15,724 nucleotides of DNA from an uncultured Pseudomonadota bacterium (GCA_903953455.1 CAJBJW010000306.1:1-15724); one strand, 5' to 3'. Positions 6,753 to 14,206 are shown, counted from the first letter of the stretch. Notes: a model not told the origin generated them from the letters alone. A program made the numbers and translations.

Positions 6753-7262
6753 TTAACTTTGTGGCAGCGCTTGGTGTTGAGAACTCGGGTCGATACACAC
6801 TAAGGTTGTCGCATTGAGAATTTTACCAGTCGCGCATGTATTTCTTGAATCCCGAGCGGGCATTTCACAATTATTATTGATTCTGTTCAATGTTTGCGGT
6901 GCGCGACACGTTATTTCAGGTGTGATACACGCTGTTTTACTGGCATTCAAAAACTGTCCTGCATGACAGAGTACAGGCAGTTTTTGCAGTGGCAATTCAC
7001 ACGCATGGCTTATGGGATTCAATTCTTGTGGTGGCTCGCATGATGGAATCTGTGCCATATAAAAGGATACTTGCATATCGCTGTAGAGCTTCTCACATGT
7101 ATTTGTTTTTATATTTAAAATGTGAGGTGCCATGCAGGTGACAGAGTACGCCTCTCTAATTTGCTCAATAGGCTTGGTTGCCGCAAAAACAGGCGTGTAA
7201 TTAGGCAAGAGTGCTACGATTAGCGTAATACTCGCTTGAGCTAAAACAATTGGTTTCTTCAT
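6753..7262 (-). CDS. Secreted protein of five 14-residue Cys-pair repeats
   Basis: I do not recognise a named family. The 169-residue protein has a signal peptide (cleavage likely after PVFA, residue 27) and then five copies of a 14-residue unit C-x5-L-N-x5-C: CMAPHILNIKTNTC (43-56), CEPPQELNPISHAC (75-88), CHAGQFLNASKTAC (99-112), CRAPQTLNRINNNC (119-132), CATGKILNATTLVC (143-156). All ten cysteines belong to repeats, so each unit can close its own disulfide loop. There is no transmembrane helix or lipobox after the signal peptide. The same unit occurs four times in the protein encoded upstream (7386-8336), next to dsbD. It has its own promoter with a CRP-like operator. Function is unknown; binding or cell-surface roles are possible. 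Confidence 0.8.
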   Translation of the reverse strand: MKKPIVLAQASITLIVALLPNYTPVFAATKPIEQIREAYSVTCMAPHILNIKTNTCEKLYSDMQVSFYMAQIPSCEPPQELNPISHACELPLQKLPVLCHAGQFLNASKTACITPEITCRAPQTLNRINNNCEMPARDSRNTCATGKILNATTLVCIDPSSQHQALPQS

Positions 7263-7312
7263 AAAACGCTACATCCATTGTTATTGACTGGATTTTGTCG
7301 TGGTAAAAGAAA

Positions 7313-7341
7313 ACTATATCGGCCGATAAGCGGTAAATCAA
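7313..7341 (-). promoter_or_regulatory. Promoter of the five-repeat Cys protein gene
   Basis: On the minus strand TTGATT (7336-7341) is followed after exactly 17 bases by TATAGT (7313-7318), about 50 bases before the ATG. The spacer contains the perfect 12-base palindrome TATCGGCCGATA (7317-7328), which overlaps the -10 and could bind a repressor. Confidence 0.5.
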
Positions 7342-7352
7342 AACTTTAAGTG

Positions 7353-7378
7353 AAAATTGTGACGCAGTTCACAGTTTT
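7353..7378 (-). promoter_or_regulatory. CRP/FNR-family-like operator, also a hairpin after the upstream gene
   Basis: TGTGA (7358-7362), six bases, TCACA (7369-7373) is an exact match to the CRP half-site pair. Its centre is about 60 bases upstream of the predicted start of the 7262 gene, the classical class I activator distance. The same inverted repeat extends to AAAATTGTGA/TCACAGTTTT and ends eight bases from the stop of the 7386-8336 gene, so it might instead or additionally be a weak terminator; the T-run after it is poor. Confidence 0.5.
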
Positions 7379-7385
7379 GAAATAA

Positions 7386-8336
7386 TTATTTAAAACAGCT
7401 CAGAGGCGCATTAAGAACTTGATGACGCGCTTTGCGAGTATTAAATTCAAGCATAACATGGCAAGGGGTTTGCTGAAGCGAAAGCGGAAAGCTTATTTCC
7501 CAAAGCCCTTGATTGCTGAGTATCAATGGCTCAATATGAAGGATGTTGTCTTCGGGTGAGCGGATGATTAAATCAAATTGTTGATTGATAAACGCTTGGC
7601 GCTCTTCCATCGTGAGTAGATGATTCAATACAACTTGCCCATCTAAATGCAATGTACTAGGTTGCCACTGTGCATTGGAAATAGTGAGTTGTGTTGCGGC
7701 ATCAATATCATGATTAGTGGACGGCCACACGCGAATTTTGACAGCGACTTTATTAGAAACGTAATGCTGTGTTGTTTTGGTTTCTTTTGCACTAAATGTC
7801 GTTGTATAAATTTTATTGCCTTGTTCTTCGGTGGGGGTAAATAAAAAATCAACAGTGGGCAAATTTTCATTATTGTTATGAACAGCGCCAAATTCACCCA
7901 TGATCATGGTGCTTGTTAAGGTGAATTCATCTTGTTGTGCATCATTAACCGATAGTGGAATACTCAGTAATTCTCCTACGTTTACATCCCATTCTTGCGG
8001 AACGGTCTTTAAAATAGGTTTTGTATTTTGCGCTGTGGGCAAAATAATCGGGTCAATGCAAGTGATTTTTGCAGGATTTAATATTTTAGGTGGCGTGCAG
8101 ACGGGCGTTTTAGGTTTAGTGCAGGCCGTTTGCGTTGAATTTAACGTATCAGGTGCTGTGCAGACTGGCGGCGTAAAACAAGCGGTTTTGGTTAAATTGA
8201 GAACTTGAGGTGTTTGGCAGATAAGTGCCACGCAGGCTGTTTTATCAGCATTGAGCATTTGCGTTGACACACACGTTAATTCAGCTTTTGCCGTATGTAC
8301 TAAAAATAGTAAAAGCCCTGCCGCATAGTTTTTCAT
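7386..8336 (-). CDS. Secreted protein: four Cys-pair repeats, Ig-like domain, C-terminal domain
   Basis: This 316-residue protein has a signal peptide (MKNYAAGLLLFLVHTAKA, cleavage before Glu19), then four C-x5-L-N-x5-C units: CVSTQMLNADKTAC (22-35), CQTPQVLNLTKTAC (40-53), CTAPDTLNSTQTAC (59-72), CTPPKILNPAKITC (80-93). Residues about 113-205 resemble a bacterial Ig/cadherin-like beta domain (VNVGELLSIPLSVNDAQ, then FLFTPTEEQGNKIYTTTFSA). Residues about 215-316 form another beta-rich domain ending in PCHVMLEFN and NAPLSCF, with C292 and C314 as a probable fifth pair. All ten mature cysteines can therefore be paired. Its ATG is nine bases after the dsbD stop, so it is very probably co-transcribed with dsbD. 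Probably periplasmic or surface-exposed; function unknown. Confidence 0.8.
   Translation of the reverse strand: MKNYAAGLLLFLVHTAKAELTCVSTQMLNADKTACVALICQTPQVLNLTKTACFTPPVCTAPDTLNSTQTACTKPKTPVCTPPKILNPAKITCIDPIILPTAQNTKPILKTVPQEWDVNVGELLSIPLSVNDAQQDEFTLTSTMIMGEFGAVHNNNENLPTVDFLFTPTEEQGNKIYTTTFSAKETKTTQHYVSNKVAVKIRVWPSTNHDIDAATQLTISNAQWQPSTLHLDGQVVLNHLLTMEERQAFINQQFDLIIRSPEDNILHIEPLILSNQGLWEISFPLSLQQTPCHVMLEFNTRKARHQVLNAPLSCFK
8058..8273 (-). repeat. Four-unit Cys-pair repeat region within the 7386-8336 gene
   Basis: This encodes residues 22-93 with four 42-base units separated by 4-7 codons. The units are conserved at C1, L7, N8 and C14 in protein but clearly diverged in DNA, so they are old repeats under protein-level constraint and not a recent slippage product. 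Confidence 0.75.
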
Positions 8337-8345
8337 AACCGAAAA

Positions 8346-10235
8346 TTAAGACTGATTTGCACGCAGTACATCAATAATATTATCAGCTGATTGGTAATCG
8401 GTACTTGACCATAAAATAGTGCCATCAGCTTTAATGATGGCAAAATAAGGTAAACCGATTTTTAATTGACGATGAATAGGGTTTTCTCGAAATGTTTCAA
8501 AATCGGGTTCTTTATCGACTAATTTAACAGCAATCGCTTGCGTGCGAAGTGCTTCGTTTAAAGCTTTGTTGTTTCGGGTTTCTTCTTTGAACGCGACGCA
8601 GTTAGCACACCAGCTTGCGTAAAAGTCGATGAATATTGGTTTGCCGCTTTGCTGCGCTATTTTCTGTGCTACATCAAATTTACGATACCAAGCAATGCCT
8701 GCATCATTTTCTACTAATTCGATTGTAGTGTTCTCAGACGCAACAGCCGTGCGAAGCGCTGAGCTGAAAATAGGCAGGTGACCCAGGCTCATTACAACTA
8801 GCCAGACCCCAATAAGCATCATCATCACGCCCATAAAGTGTTTGAATTTATGATTAGGCTGCGCATCATGAGGCAGTAAACTAAGTACATTAAAATTCAC
8901 TACGGCAATCCAAATGCCGAGTGTTCCGAGTAGTAACACTAATGTTGTTTGTGGATCCACACCAAAAACTCCCATCGCTTTGTTTAAGTAACTGTAAGCG
9001 AAATATAAAATAAGAAATCCAAAAGCGTATTTGATATTGTTCATCCAATAACCCGCCTTAGGCAATTTATTGAATTTCAACACACTAATGGCAAAAAAAG
9101 GCAATCCAACGCCAAGACCAAACCCCGCCATCATGACACTGCCTTGGAGTGAAATCGTTAGCTTATCGGCAAACGTGAGAGTTTGGTTAATCAATGCTAA
9201 TTCTGCTGCACGGTCTGCAATATTGTCAGCCACTTGCAATAGCAGTGCAAAGACAATCGGGCCAACGCAAGGTGAAATCACAAGTCCTGCAACGAGTCCC
9301 ATTAACCACGTACCAGTTAAACCTTTAACTCTCGATGAATGTTGATCTAATTGATGTACCTCATTTTGCATAAAACCCAATTCATAGTAACCCAGTAAGG
9401 CGATAGCAAAGAAAGTAAAAAATAAGGCAAACGCTAAGTTCACCCAGCCGGATTGCATAAACGTATTAAAAGCACCGCCTGTCATGCCAGCCATTAAACC
9501 AAGTAGCATATAGGTGCAAATAATTCCGAAAACATAAACCATAGCATGTTGCTTTTCTTTTGAGGCTACGCCATTTGCACGATTGACAATAAACATCGAC
9601 GTAATGGGAAGCATCGGATAAACGCAAGGCGTGGCGACAGATAACATGCCAGCAATAAGCATCAATCCAAACATGACGAGAACATTATTTTTGTTATCTT
9701 TAAATAATGTTAATAAGGTGTCTGTAACGTTTTCGTTTTTTTCAAGTTTGGTTGGTGAGGGTTTTGAATTGCTCAATTGAGGTTGCAAGGATGAAAAAGC
9801 TAATTCAACAGAAACCGTTTGTGGGCGATAACATTGGTGAGTAATGTCATTGCAAATTTGATATTTTACCGCAAGCGCGATCTTCTCAGGTGGCGTTTTG
9901 GCGCCAGAAATAGTGAGATTAAATTCGCCTTTACCGCGTAAAACGGTGGCTTTGACTTCACTGTCGTAAACGCCTGCAGGTTTTGTGATGTCATCTATTT
10001 TAAGGCCAGCGGCACTTAGCGCATTGTTTGAATCAAAGCTAATTGGGATGAACATTTGCTCATCTCCCTTATCCAAATAGGCATGATGCTCTGGGGGGAC
10101 GGTAAATAAAATTTGAAATTGGGCTGGCAGCACTGCGACGCGTGTTTTGACTTGAATATCGGCTTGCGGCATATCGGCTAAGGCAGTCGTAACAGCGCAA
10201 AGCCACATCACAAAGATAAGAAAAAATTTATTCAT
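8346..10235 (-). CDS. dsbD: DsbD, thiol:disulfide interchange protein
   Basis: The 629-residue membrane protein carries reducing power from cytoplasmic thioredoxin to periplasmic proteins such as DsbC. It has all three modules: a signal peptide (cut after LADM-like end near residue 20); an N-terminal periplasmic immunoglobulin-like domain with C128 and C135 (YQICNDITHQCYRP); an eight-helix membrane core from about 185 to 490 with C204 (ATPCVYPMLP) and C323 (SPCVGP); and a C-terminal thioredoxin-like domain with C543 and C546 (YASWCANC). All six redox cysteines are present. It is followed after nine bases by a secreted Cys-repeat protein gene, an unusual and suggestive neighbour. The start has a weak ribosome binding site but gives a proper signal peptide. 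Confidence 0.96.
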   Translation of the reverse strand: MNKFFLIFVMWLCAVTTALADMPQADIQVKTRVAVLPAQFQILFTVPPEHHAYLDKGDEQMFIPISFDSNNALSAAGLKIDDITKPAGVYDSEVKATVLRGKGEFNLTISGAKTPPEKIALAVKYQICNDITHQCYRPQTVSVELAFSSLQPQLSNSKPSPTKLEKNENVTDTLLTLFKDNKNNVLVMFGLMLIAGMLSVATPCVYPMLPITSMFIVNRANGVASKEKQHAMVYVFGIICTYMLLGLMAGMTGGAFNTFMQSGWVNLAFALFFTFFAIALLGYYELGFMQNEVHQLDQHSSRVKGLTGTWLMGLVAGLVISPCVGPIVFALLLQVADNIADRAAELALINQTLTFADKLTISLQGSVMMAGFGLGVGLPFFAISVLKFNKLPKAGYWMNNIKYAFGFLILYFAYSYLNKAMGVFGVDPQTTLVLLLGTLGIWIAVVNFNVLSLLPHDAQPNHKFKHFMGVMMMLIGVWLVVMSLGHLPIFSSALRTAVASENTTIELVENDAGIAWYRKFDVAQKIAQQSGKPIFIDFYASWCANCVAFKEETRNNKALNEALRTQAIAVKLVDKEPDFETFRENPIHRQLKIGLPYFAIIKADGTILWSSTDYQSADNIIDVLRANQS

Positions 10236-10297
10236 AGTTATAAAATTAGTTAAATGGCGCAGTAAACAAACGATTCAAAGTTTCTGATTTTGCACTG

Positions 10298-10323
10298 AAA
10301 ACGATTTTGGAGAAAACCGTTTT
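10298..10323 (-). promoter_or_regulatory. Hairpin in the dsbD leader
   Basis: Read as the dsbD transcript, AAAACGGTTTT and AAAATCGTTTT pair over 11 positions (one G-U) around the loop CTCC. On the plus strand that G-U becomes an A-C mismatch, so the structure favours the dsbD direction. It lies just after the predicted transcript start and ends in a short T-run, so it could be a leader attenuator or RNA stabiliser. Confidence 0.4.
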
Positions 10324-10362
10324 TGACTCTATTTGGCACGTATTATATCCAATTTGAAAAAT

Positions 10363-10383
10363 AAATGAGGGGACACCTCATTT
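10363..10383. repeat. Perfect inverted repeat in dsbD-pheA region
   Basis: AAATGAGG (10363-10370) and CCTCATTT (10376-10383) flank the five-base centre GGACA. It covers the position expected for the dsbD -35, so an operator is a natural reading. On the plus strand it is followed by TTATAA, too short a T tract for a confident terminator. Confidence 0.5.
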
Positions 10384-10499
10384 TATAACATAAAATAGCC
10401 AATAAAATGGACGGATACGATGATGTGTAGATGACGCAATTATGGTATCTTTCGCAAAATTATAAGATGTTCTAAAACGCTAAAACAAAAGGATTATTT

Positions 10500-11591
10500 A
10501 TGCCTTCAACGTCAATTATCCCATTGACTGAATTAAGAGAAAAAATTGATACGGTTGATTCACAAATTTTGCAGCTTATCAATCTGCGAGCTTCTTATGC
10601 GCAAAAAGTAGCGGAAACCAAGTTGTCGCAAGGTGAAAGTGGGTCATTTTATCGCCCAGATCGTGAATCACTTGTTTTGCGCAGAATTCAGTCATTGAAT
10701 GAAGGACCGCTTTCGGATGAAACGGCCATGCGTTTTTTTCGTGAATTGATGTCGGCCTGTTTAGCACTTGAGAAGCCTTTGGATGTGGCGTTTTTAGGAC
10801 CTCAAGGGACATTTACACAGCAAGCGGCATTTAAACATTTTGGTCATGCCGTCAAAACCGTGCCGGCAGCCAATATCAATGCCGTATTTGATTTAGTTGA
10901 AAAAGATCATTGTGCGTTTGGTGTAGTACCTATTGAAAATTCAACGGAAGGCGTGATTAGTTACACGCTTGATTGCTTACTTACGTCTTCATTGCAAATT
11001 TGTGGGGAAGTGGAAATTCGCGTACAGCAAAATTTATTAACACATGCCAATTCACTAGGTGACATTACGGAAATTTATTCTCATGCGCAGTCATTAGCGC
11101 AATGTCGTGAATGGCTTGAAGCGCATTTACCCAATGTGCACCAAACATCGGTGAGTAGTAACGCTCAAGCGGCGCAGTTAGTCAAAGAAAATCCGCATGC
11201 CGCAGCGATTGCTGGAAGTATTGCAGCGCAAGTTTATGATCTTCCAATTTTTGCGGCAAATATCGAAGATAATGTCAGTAATACCACGCGATTTATTATT
11301 ATTGGCAAGCAAACTGCTACACCTACAGGGCATGATAAAACGACATTAGTCGTTTCAACACCGAATAAATCCGGCGCATTGCACGCTATGCTAGAACCCT
11401 TTGCAACATTAGGCGTCGATATGTTAAGTATAGAATCACGTCCATCAAGGCAGGGACTTTGGGAATATGTTTTTTTTATCGATATTGCTGGGCACAGTGA
11501 AGACGATAACGTTGCACAGGCTTTGGATGCGCTGAAAACAAAAATATCCATGTTGAAAAGCTTAGGTTCATACCCACAAGCGGTGCTTTAA
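10500..11591 (+). CDS. pheA: P-protein: chorismate mutase / prephenate dehydratase
   Basis: The 363-residue bifunctional enzyme turns chorismate into prephenate and then phenylpyruvate for phenylalanine synthesis in the cytoplasm. Domains in order: an AroQ-type chorismate mutase (about 8-92; LREKIDTVDSQILQLINLR, then the FYRPDRE segment); a prephenate dehydratase (about 95-275) with FLGPQGTF, ENSTEGVISYTLD and the catalytic T-R-F at 263-265; and a C-terminal ACT domain (about 281-358) with GALH (292-295) and ESRP (312-315) forming the Phe feedback site. Length is that of typical proteobacterial P-proteins. The start follows AAAGGA with seven bases spacing. It stands apart from serC or aroA, which often neighbour it in gammaproteobacteria. 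Confidence 0.96.
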   Translation: MPSTSIIPLTELREKIDTVDSQILQLINLRASYAQKVAETKLSQGESGSFYRPDRESLVLRRIQSLNEGPLSDETAMRFFRELMSACLALEKPLDVAFLGPQGTFTQQAAFKHFGHAVKTVPAANINAVFDLVEKDHCAFGVVPIENSTEGVISYTLDCLLTSSLQICGEVEIRVQQNLLTHANSLGDITEIYSHAQSLAQCREWLEAHLPNVHQTSVSSNAQAAQLVKENPHAAAIAGSIAAQVYDLPIFAANIEDNVSNTTRFIIIGKQTATPTGHDKTTLVVSTPNKSGALHAMLEPFATLGVDMLSIESRPSRQGLWEYVFFIDIAGHSEDDNVAQALDALKTKISMLKSLGSYPQAVL

Positions 11592-11874
11592 GTTAAATGG
11601 TTAAAAAGTAGTCAAATAGGTAATTAAATGGGGTATGTGCTTTAGGTGTGAATAATAGAGTTATTCATGCTGAGCAGGCATGGTTATTAACAACAATTCA
11701 GGGGCTTTAAATTACACCACGTCGCCTTGAAGATAAAGAGCCATTATTGTTTTTGATTATTTTATATAACTATTTATCTTGATTTGCACTAAATGCGCCC
11801 TTATTAAATAGGGCAAGTTCTCCAATCGCAGTAAATTCAGTCATGACGATAACCATAAGATAAAGACGAAGACT
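11592..11874. other. Intergenic region between pheA and the FapA-like gene
   Basis: The 283 bases hold two small inverted repeats (GAATAA/TTATTC at 11650-11666 and CATGC/GCATG at 11666-11682), a promoter candidate (11779-11807), and a coding-like frame interrupted by one stop (11624-11779). No clear terminator of pheA is seen. Words such as AAATGGTTAAA, TAGTCAAAT and CTGAGCAG are shared with the region 1490-1560. Confidence 0.4.
11779..11814 (+). promoter_or_regulatory. Candidate promoter and operator of the FapA-like gene
   Basis: TTGATT (11779-11784) and TATTAA (11802-11807) are separated by 17 bases. GCCCT (11797-11801) and AGGGC (11810-11814) form an inverted repeat enclosing the -10, which could be an operator. 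The start would lie about 60 bases before the ATG at 11875. Confidence 0.4.
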
Positions 11875-13581
11875 ATGAACGATAACGAAATTGAAAATGG
11901 CCTAGAATTTAAACTAAGCAAAAGTGGGCGCAAACTGCTTGCTGTATTTACGCCAAGTAGCGATAAGTTAGATAATTTAACTGTCGATATGATAAATAGA
12001 CGTATTGAGAAGCATGGTTTTTCGCATTTATTTATAAGTGAATTCGGGCTAGGTGAATTACTTTCTCGATATAACAGCTCGACGGCTGAAGCGTTTGAAT
12101 GTGAAATTGGCGAACAGCGTGATGCAAAATGTGAGATTCTTGTATCTGATGACAAACTCAAGGCAAGGATGACCCTTACACCTAACTATGGTGGAAAAGA
12201 GTTAACAATGGGTGCGATTCAAAAGGCTATTAAAGATAAAGAGGTGACATGGGGCCTAGTTCCTTTAGAGCAGCTCGAAGAGTTGCTAGCAAAGGGAGTT
12301 TGTACGGATGTTGTTATTGCAGAAGGTATGCATCCTGTTGATGGTATTGATGCTCAATTCAAAAGCATGATGCCTGATATGAATCATGAGCGTAAACCTA
12401 AAATTGATGAAAATGGCATGGCGGATTATCGTGAGTTGGGTGATATTCCGGTTGTTTTTAAAGATTCCGTGGTTATGCAACGTACCCCACCCATTGAGGG
12501 CAAAAAAGGGTGTGATATTTATGGTGAAGTCATCATGCCAAAAGTGGGAGCAGATACCCCTTTTTCAAAAGATATGACAGGGGTTTATATCAATCCTGAT
12601 GATGAAAATCAGTTATTATCATCGGTCACAGGTCAGCCGGTAGCAGTGCCTAATGGCATGACAGTTTCAGCTATTTTGACATTAAAAACGGTTGATTTCT
12701 CAACTGGAAATATTCGCTTTGATGGCGCGGTTGTCATTAAGGGGGATGTGACGGAAGGGATGAATGTTTACGCCCTTGAAGATATTGTAATTGAAGGCAG
12801 TGTGATCAATGCCAGTGTGAAATCCATGGGGAGTTTGAATATTAAAGGCGGTGTGACGGGAAATAGTGAATTATTTGCTAACGCTGATATTCAGATTAAA
12901 AATGGTGCCCAAGGCGCGCAAGATCAAACAGAAGAAGAAAAAGCACAAAATACAGGGAAAATTGTTGCACGCAATTCGGTGGTCATTGGATTTGCTGAAA
13001 ATTTCCATATTGAAGCAGGCGTTGATATTGTCATTTCAAAATATGCGATGAACTCACAATTAATGGCGGGCAATAAAATTTTTGCAGGTGCTAAAAATGG
13101 TGGTAAAAAGTCTTCTATTATGGGAGGAAGTAGTAGCGCATTAATGCAAATTAAGGCGGTCATTGTAGGTGCATCGTCAGGTATTAAAACGCATCTTCAA
13201 GTGGGGCTCAATCCCTATATGCAAAAGCGTTTAGTGGAGATGAAGAACGATTTGGTCGCAAAACAATCCGAGGAAAAAGATATTAAAAAGATTCTTGCTT
13301 TCTTGGACGATCATCCTGAAAAGAGCAATGAACAAACAATGGCAAAACTGCATCGTGCATTAAGTAAATTGACGATTGATATTAAGGCAACTAAACTAGA
13401 ATTACAGGAGTTGATGGACAGTTTCTCTGTCATTGATAATGCGCGTGTTGTGGTTGATCGAGGCGTTTTTATTGGTACAGAAGTTCAAATTGGTAATACC
13501 TTTTGGAAAGCCGAAGATAATAGAGGGAAAAGTACATTTACGTTAGTGAGAATAGGTAGTCCTGAAATTTATGTGACTTAG
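11875..13581 (+). CDS. FapA/DUF342-family protein
   Basis: The 568-residue cytoplasmic protein has the layout of DUF342 (flagellar assembly protein A) proteins. There is an N-terminal part with PNYGGKELT and GLVPLEQLEELLAKGV; the hallmark central segment with HPVDGIDAQF, DYRELGDIPVVFKDSVV and PPIEGKKGCDIYGE; a right-handed beta-helix-like stretch of short G/V-rich turns from about 270 to 440 (VVIKGDVTEGMNVYALEDIV); a charged coiled coil at about 445-510; and a final beta strand region. In Vibrio a relative affects polar flagellation; many others have no known role. No flagellar or chemotaxis genes are near, so the general family name is safer than fapA. A moderate AAAGACGAAG precedes the ATG. 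Confidence 0.85.
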   Translation: MNDNEIENGLEFKLSKSGRKLLAVFTPSSDKLDNLTVDMINRRIEKHGFSHLFISEFGLGELLSRYNSSTAEAFECEIGEQRDAKCEILVSDDKLKARMTLTPNYGGKELTMGAIQKAIKDKEVTWGLVPLEQLEELLAKGVCTDVVIAEGMHPVDGIDAQFKSMMPDMNHERKPKIDENGMADYRELGDIPVVFKDSVVMQRTPPIEGKKGCDIYGEVIMPKVGADTPFSKDMTGVYINPDDENQLLSSVTGQPVAVPNGMTVSAILTLKTVDFSTGNIRFDGAVVIKGDVTEGMNVYALEDIVIEGSVINASVKSMGSLNIKGGVTGNSELFANADIQIKNGAQGAQDQTEEEKAQNTGKIVARNSVVIGFAENFHIEAGVDIVISKYAMNSQLMAGNKIFAGAKNGGKKSSIMGGSSSALMQIKAVIVGASSGIKTHLQVGLNPYMQKRLVEMKNDLVAKQSEEKDIKKILAFLDDHPEKSNEQTMAKLHRALSKLTIDIKATKLELQELMDSFSVIDNARVVVDRGVFIGTEVQIGNTFWKAEDNRGKSTFTLVRIGSPEIYVT

Positions 13582-13681
13582 AGTCCATTGGAATAAAAAA
13601 CTCTTTTGAAGAAGTACACCTTTATTTTTTAAGTACTACATAGTTTAATAGCAAGCTAAAAAAACCATCAAGAGGATAAAA

Positions 13682-14182
13682 ATGAGTAATGTTTTTTCGT
13701 GTACAGGAACGATAGGGCGTGATGCTGAAGTACGTTATTTGCCTTCTGGGCAAGCGGTGTTGAACGTGTCGGTTGCCAACAATGTTGGTTTTGGTGATCG
13801 TCAGCAAACGGTTTGGTTGCGTGTTGTCGTTTGGGGGAAACGCGCTGAAGGAAATCTAAAAGATTATTTAAAAAAAGGACAGCAAGTATTTGTCTCGGGT
13901 GAATTGACTATGAGTGAGTACAAGGCGAATGATGGTTCAACAAAATCTAGCTTAGAGTTGAATGCGACAATTTTGGATTTAGTGGGAAAGCGCAATGAAT
14001 CCTCAGCACCTGCGCCTATGCAATCAGGTCAATATAATGCCCCAGCACCTGCTTCAAATTATGCGCCACAGTCTTATCAAAATAATGCGCCTCAACCCGC
14101 TCAACATTATTCACCTCAGCCAGTAGCCAATAAACCCGCAGATAGTTTTAATGCGCCTTACGATGATGACATCCCTTTTTGA
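13682..14182 (+). CDS. ssb: Single-stranded DNA-binding protein
   Basis: The 166-residue protein has the OB-fold core (about 1-105) with CTGTIGRDAEVRYLPSGQAV, VWLRVVVWGKRAE and GQQVFVSGELTMSEY. It then has a disordered Pro/Gln/Asn/Ala linker (about 110-155) and the acidic DDDIPF tail that binds replication and repair partners. It coats ssDNA during replication and repair as a tetramer. AGAGG seven bases before the ATG is a good ribosome binding site. No uvrA is adjacent, unlike in many enterics. The transcript ends at the strong hairpin at 14207. Confidence 0.97.
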   Translation: MSNVFSCTGTIGRDAEVRYLPSGQAVLNVSVANNVGFGDRQQTVWLRVVVWGKRAEGNLKDYLKKGQQVFVSGELTMSEYKANDGSTKSSLELNATILDLVGKRNESSAPAPMQSGQYNAPAPASNYAPQSYQNNAPQPAQHYSPQPVANKPADSFNAPYDDDIPF

Positions 14183-14206
14183 TCCCGTCACAAATAGCGA
14201 ATAATT

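Larger units (their letters stand above)
10236..10499. promoter_or_regulatory. Divergent dsbD-pheA control region
   Basis: On the minus strand a perfect TATAAT (10342-10347) would start dsbD transcription near 10335, with a leader of about 100 bases; no good -35 is seen. Two structures flank it: an inverted repeat at 10363-10383 over the expected -35, and a long hairpin at 10298-10323 inside the leader. No convincing pheA promoter was found; AAAGGA before the pheA ATG is a good ribosome binding site. No Phe-rich leader peptide is present. Confidence 0.45.

Noticed and set aside
7643..8208. Open frames on both strands over the Cys-repeat protein gene
   Set aside because: They are shadows of the real gene, with no initiation signals and unlikely amino-acid composition.
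8058..8273. CRISPR or tandem DNA repeat
   Set aside because: The periodicity is at protein level only; DNA units differ strongly and have no identical direct repeats with unique spacers.
10236..10499. Phe-rich leader peptide and attenuator for pheA
   Set aside because: Short frames such as MRGHLIL and MDGYDDV contain no Phe run, so classical attenuation is not supported.
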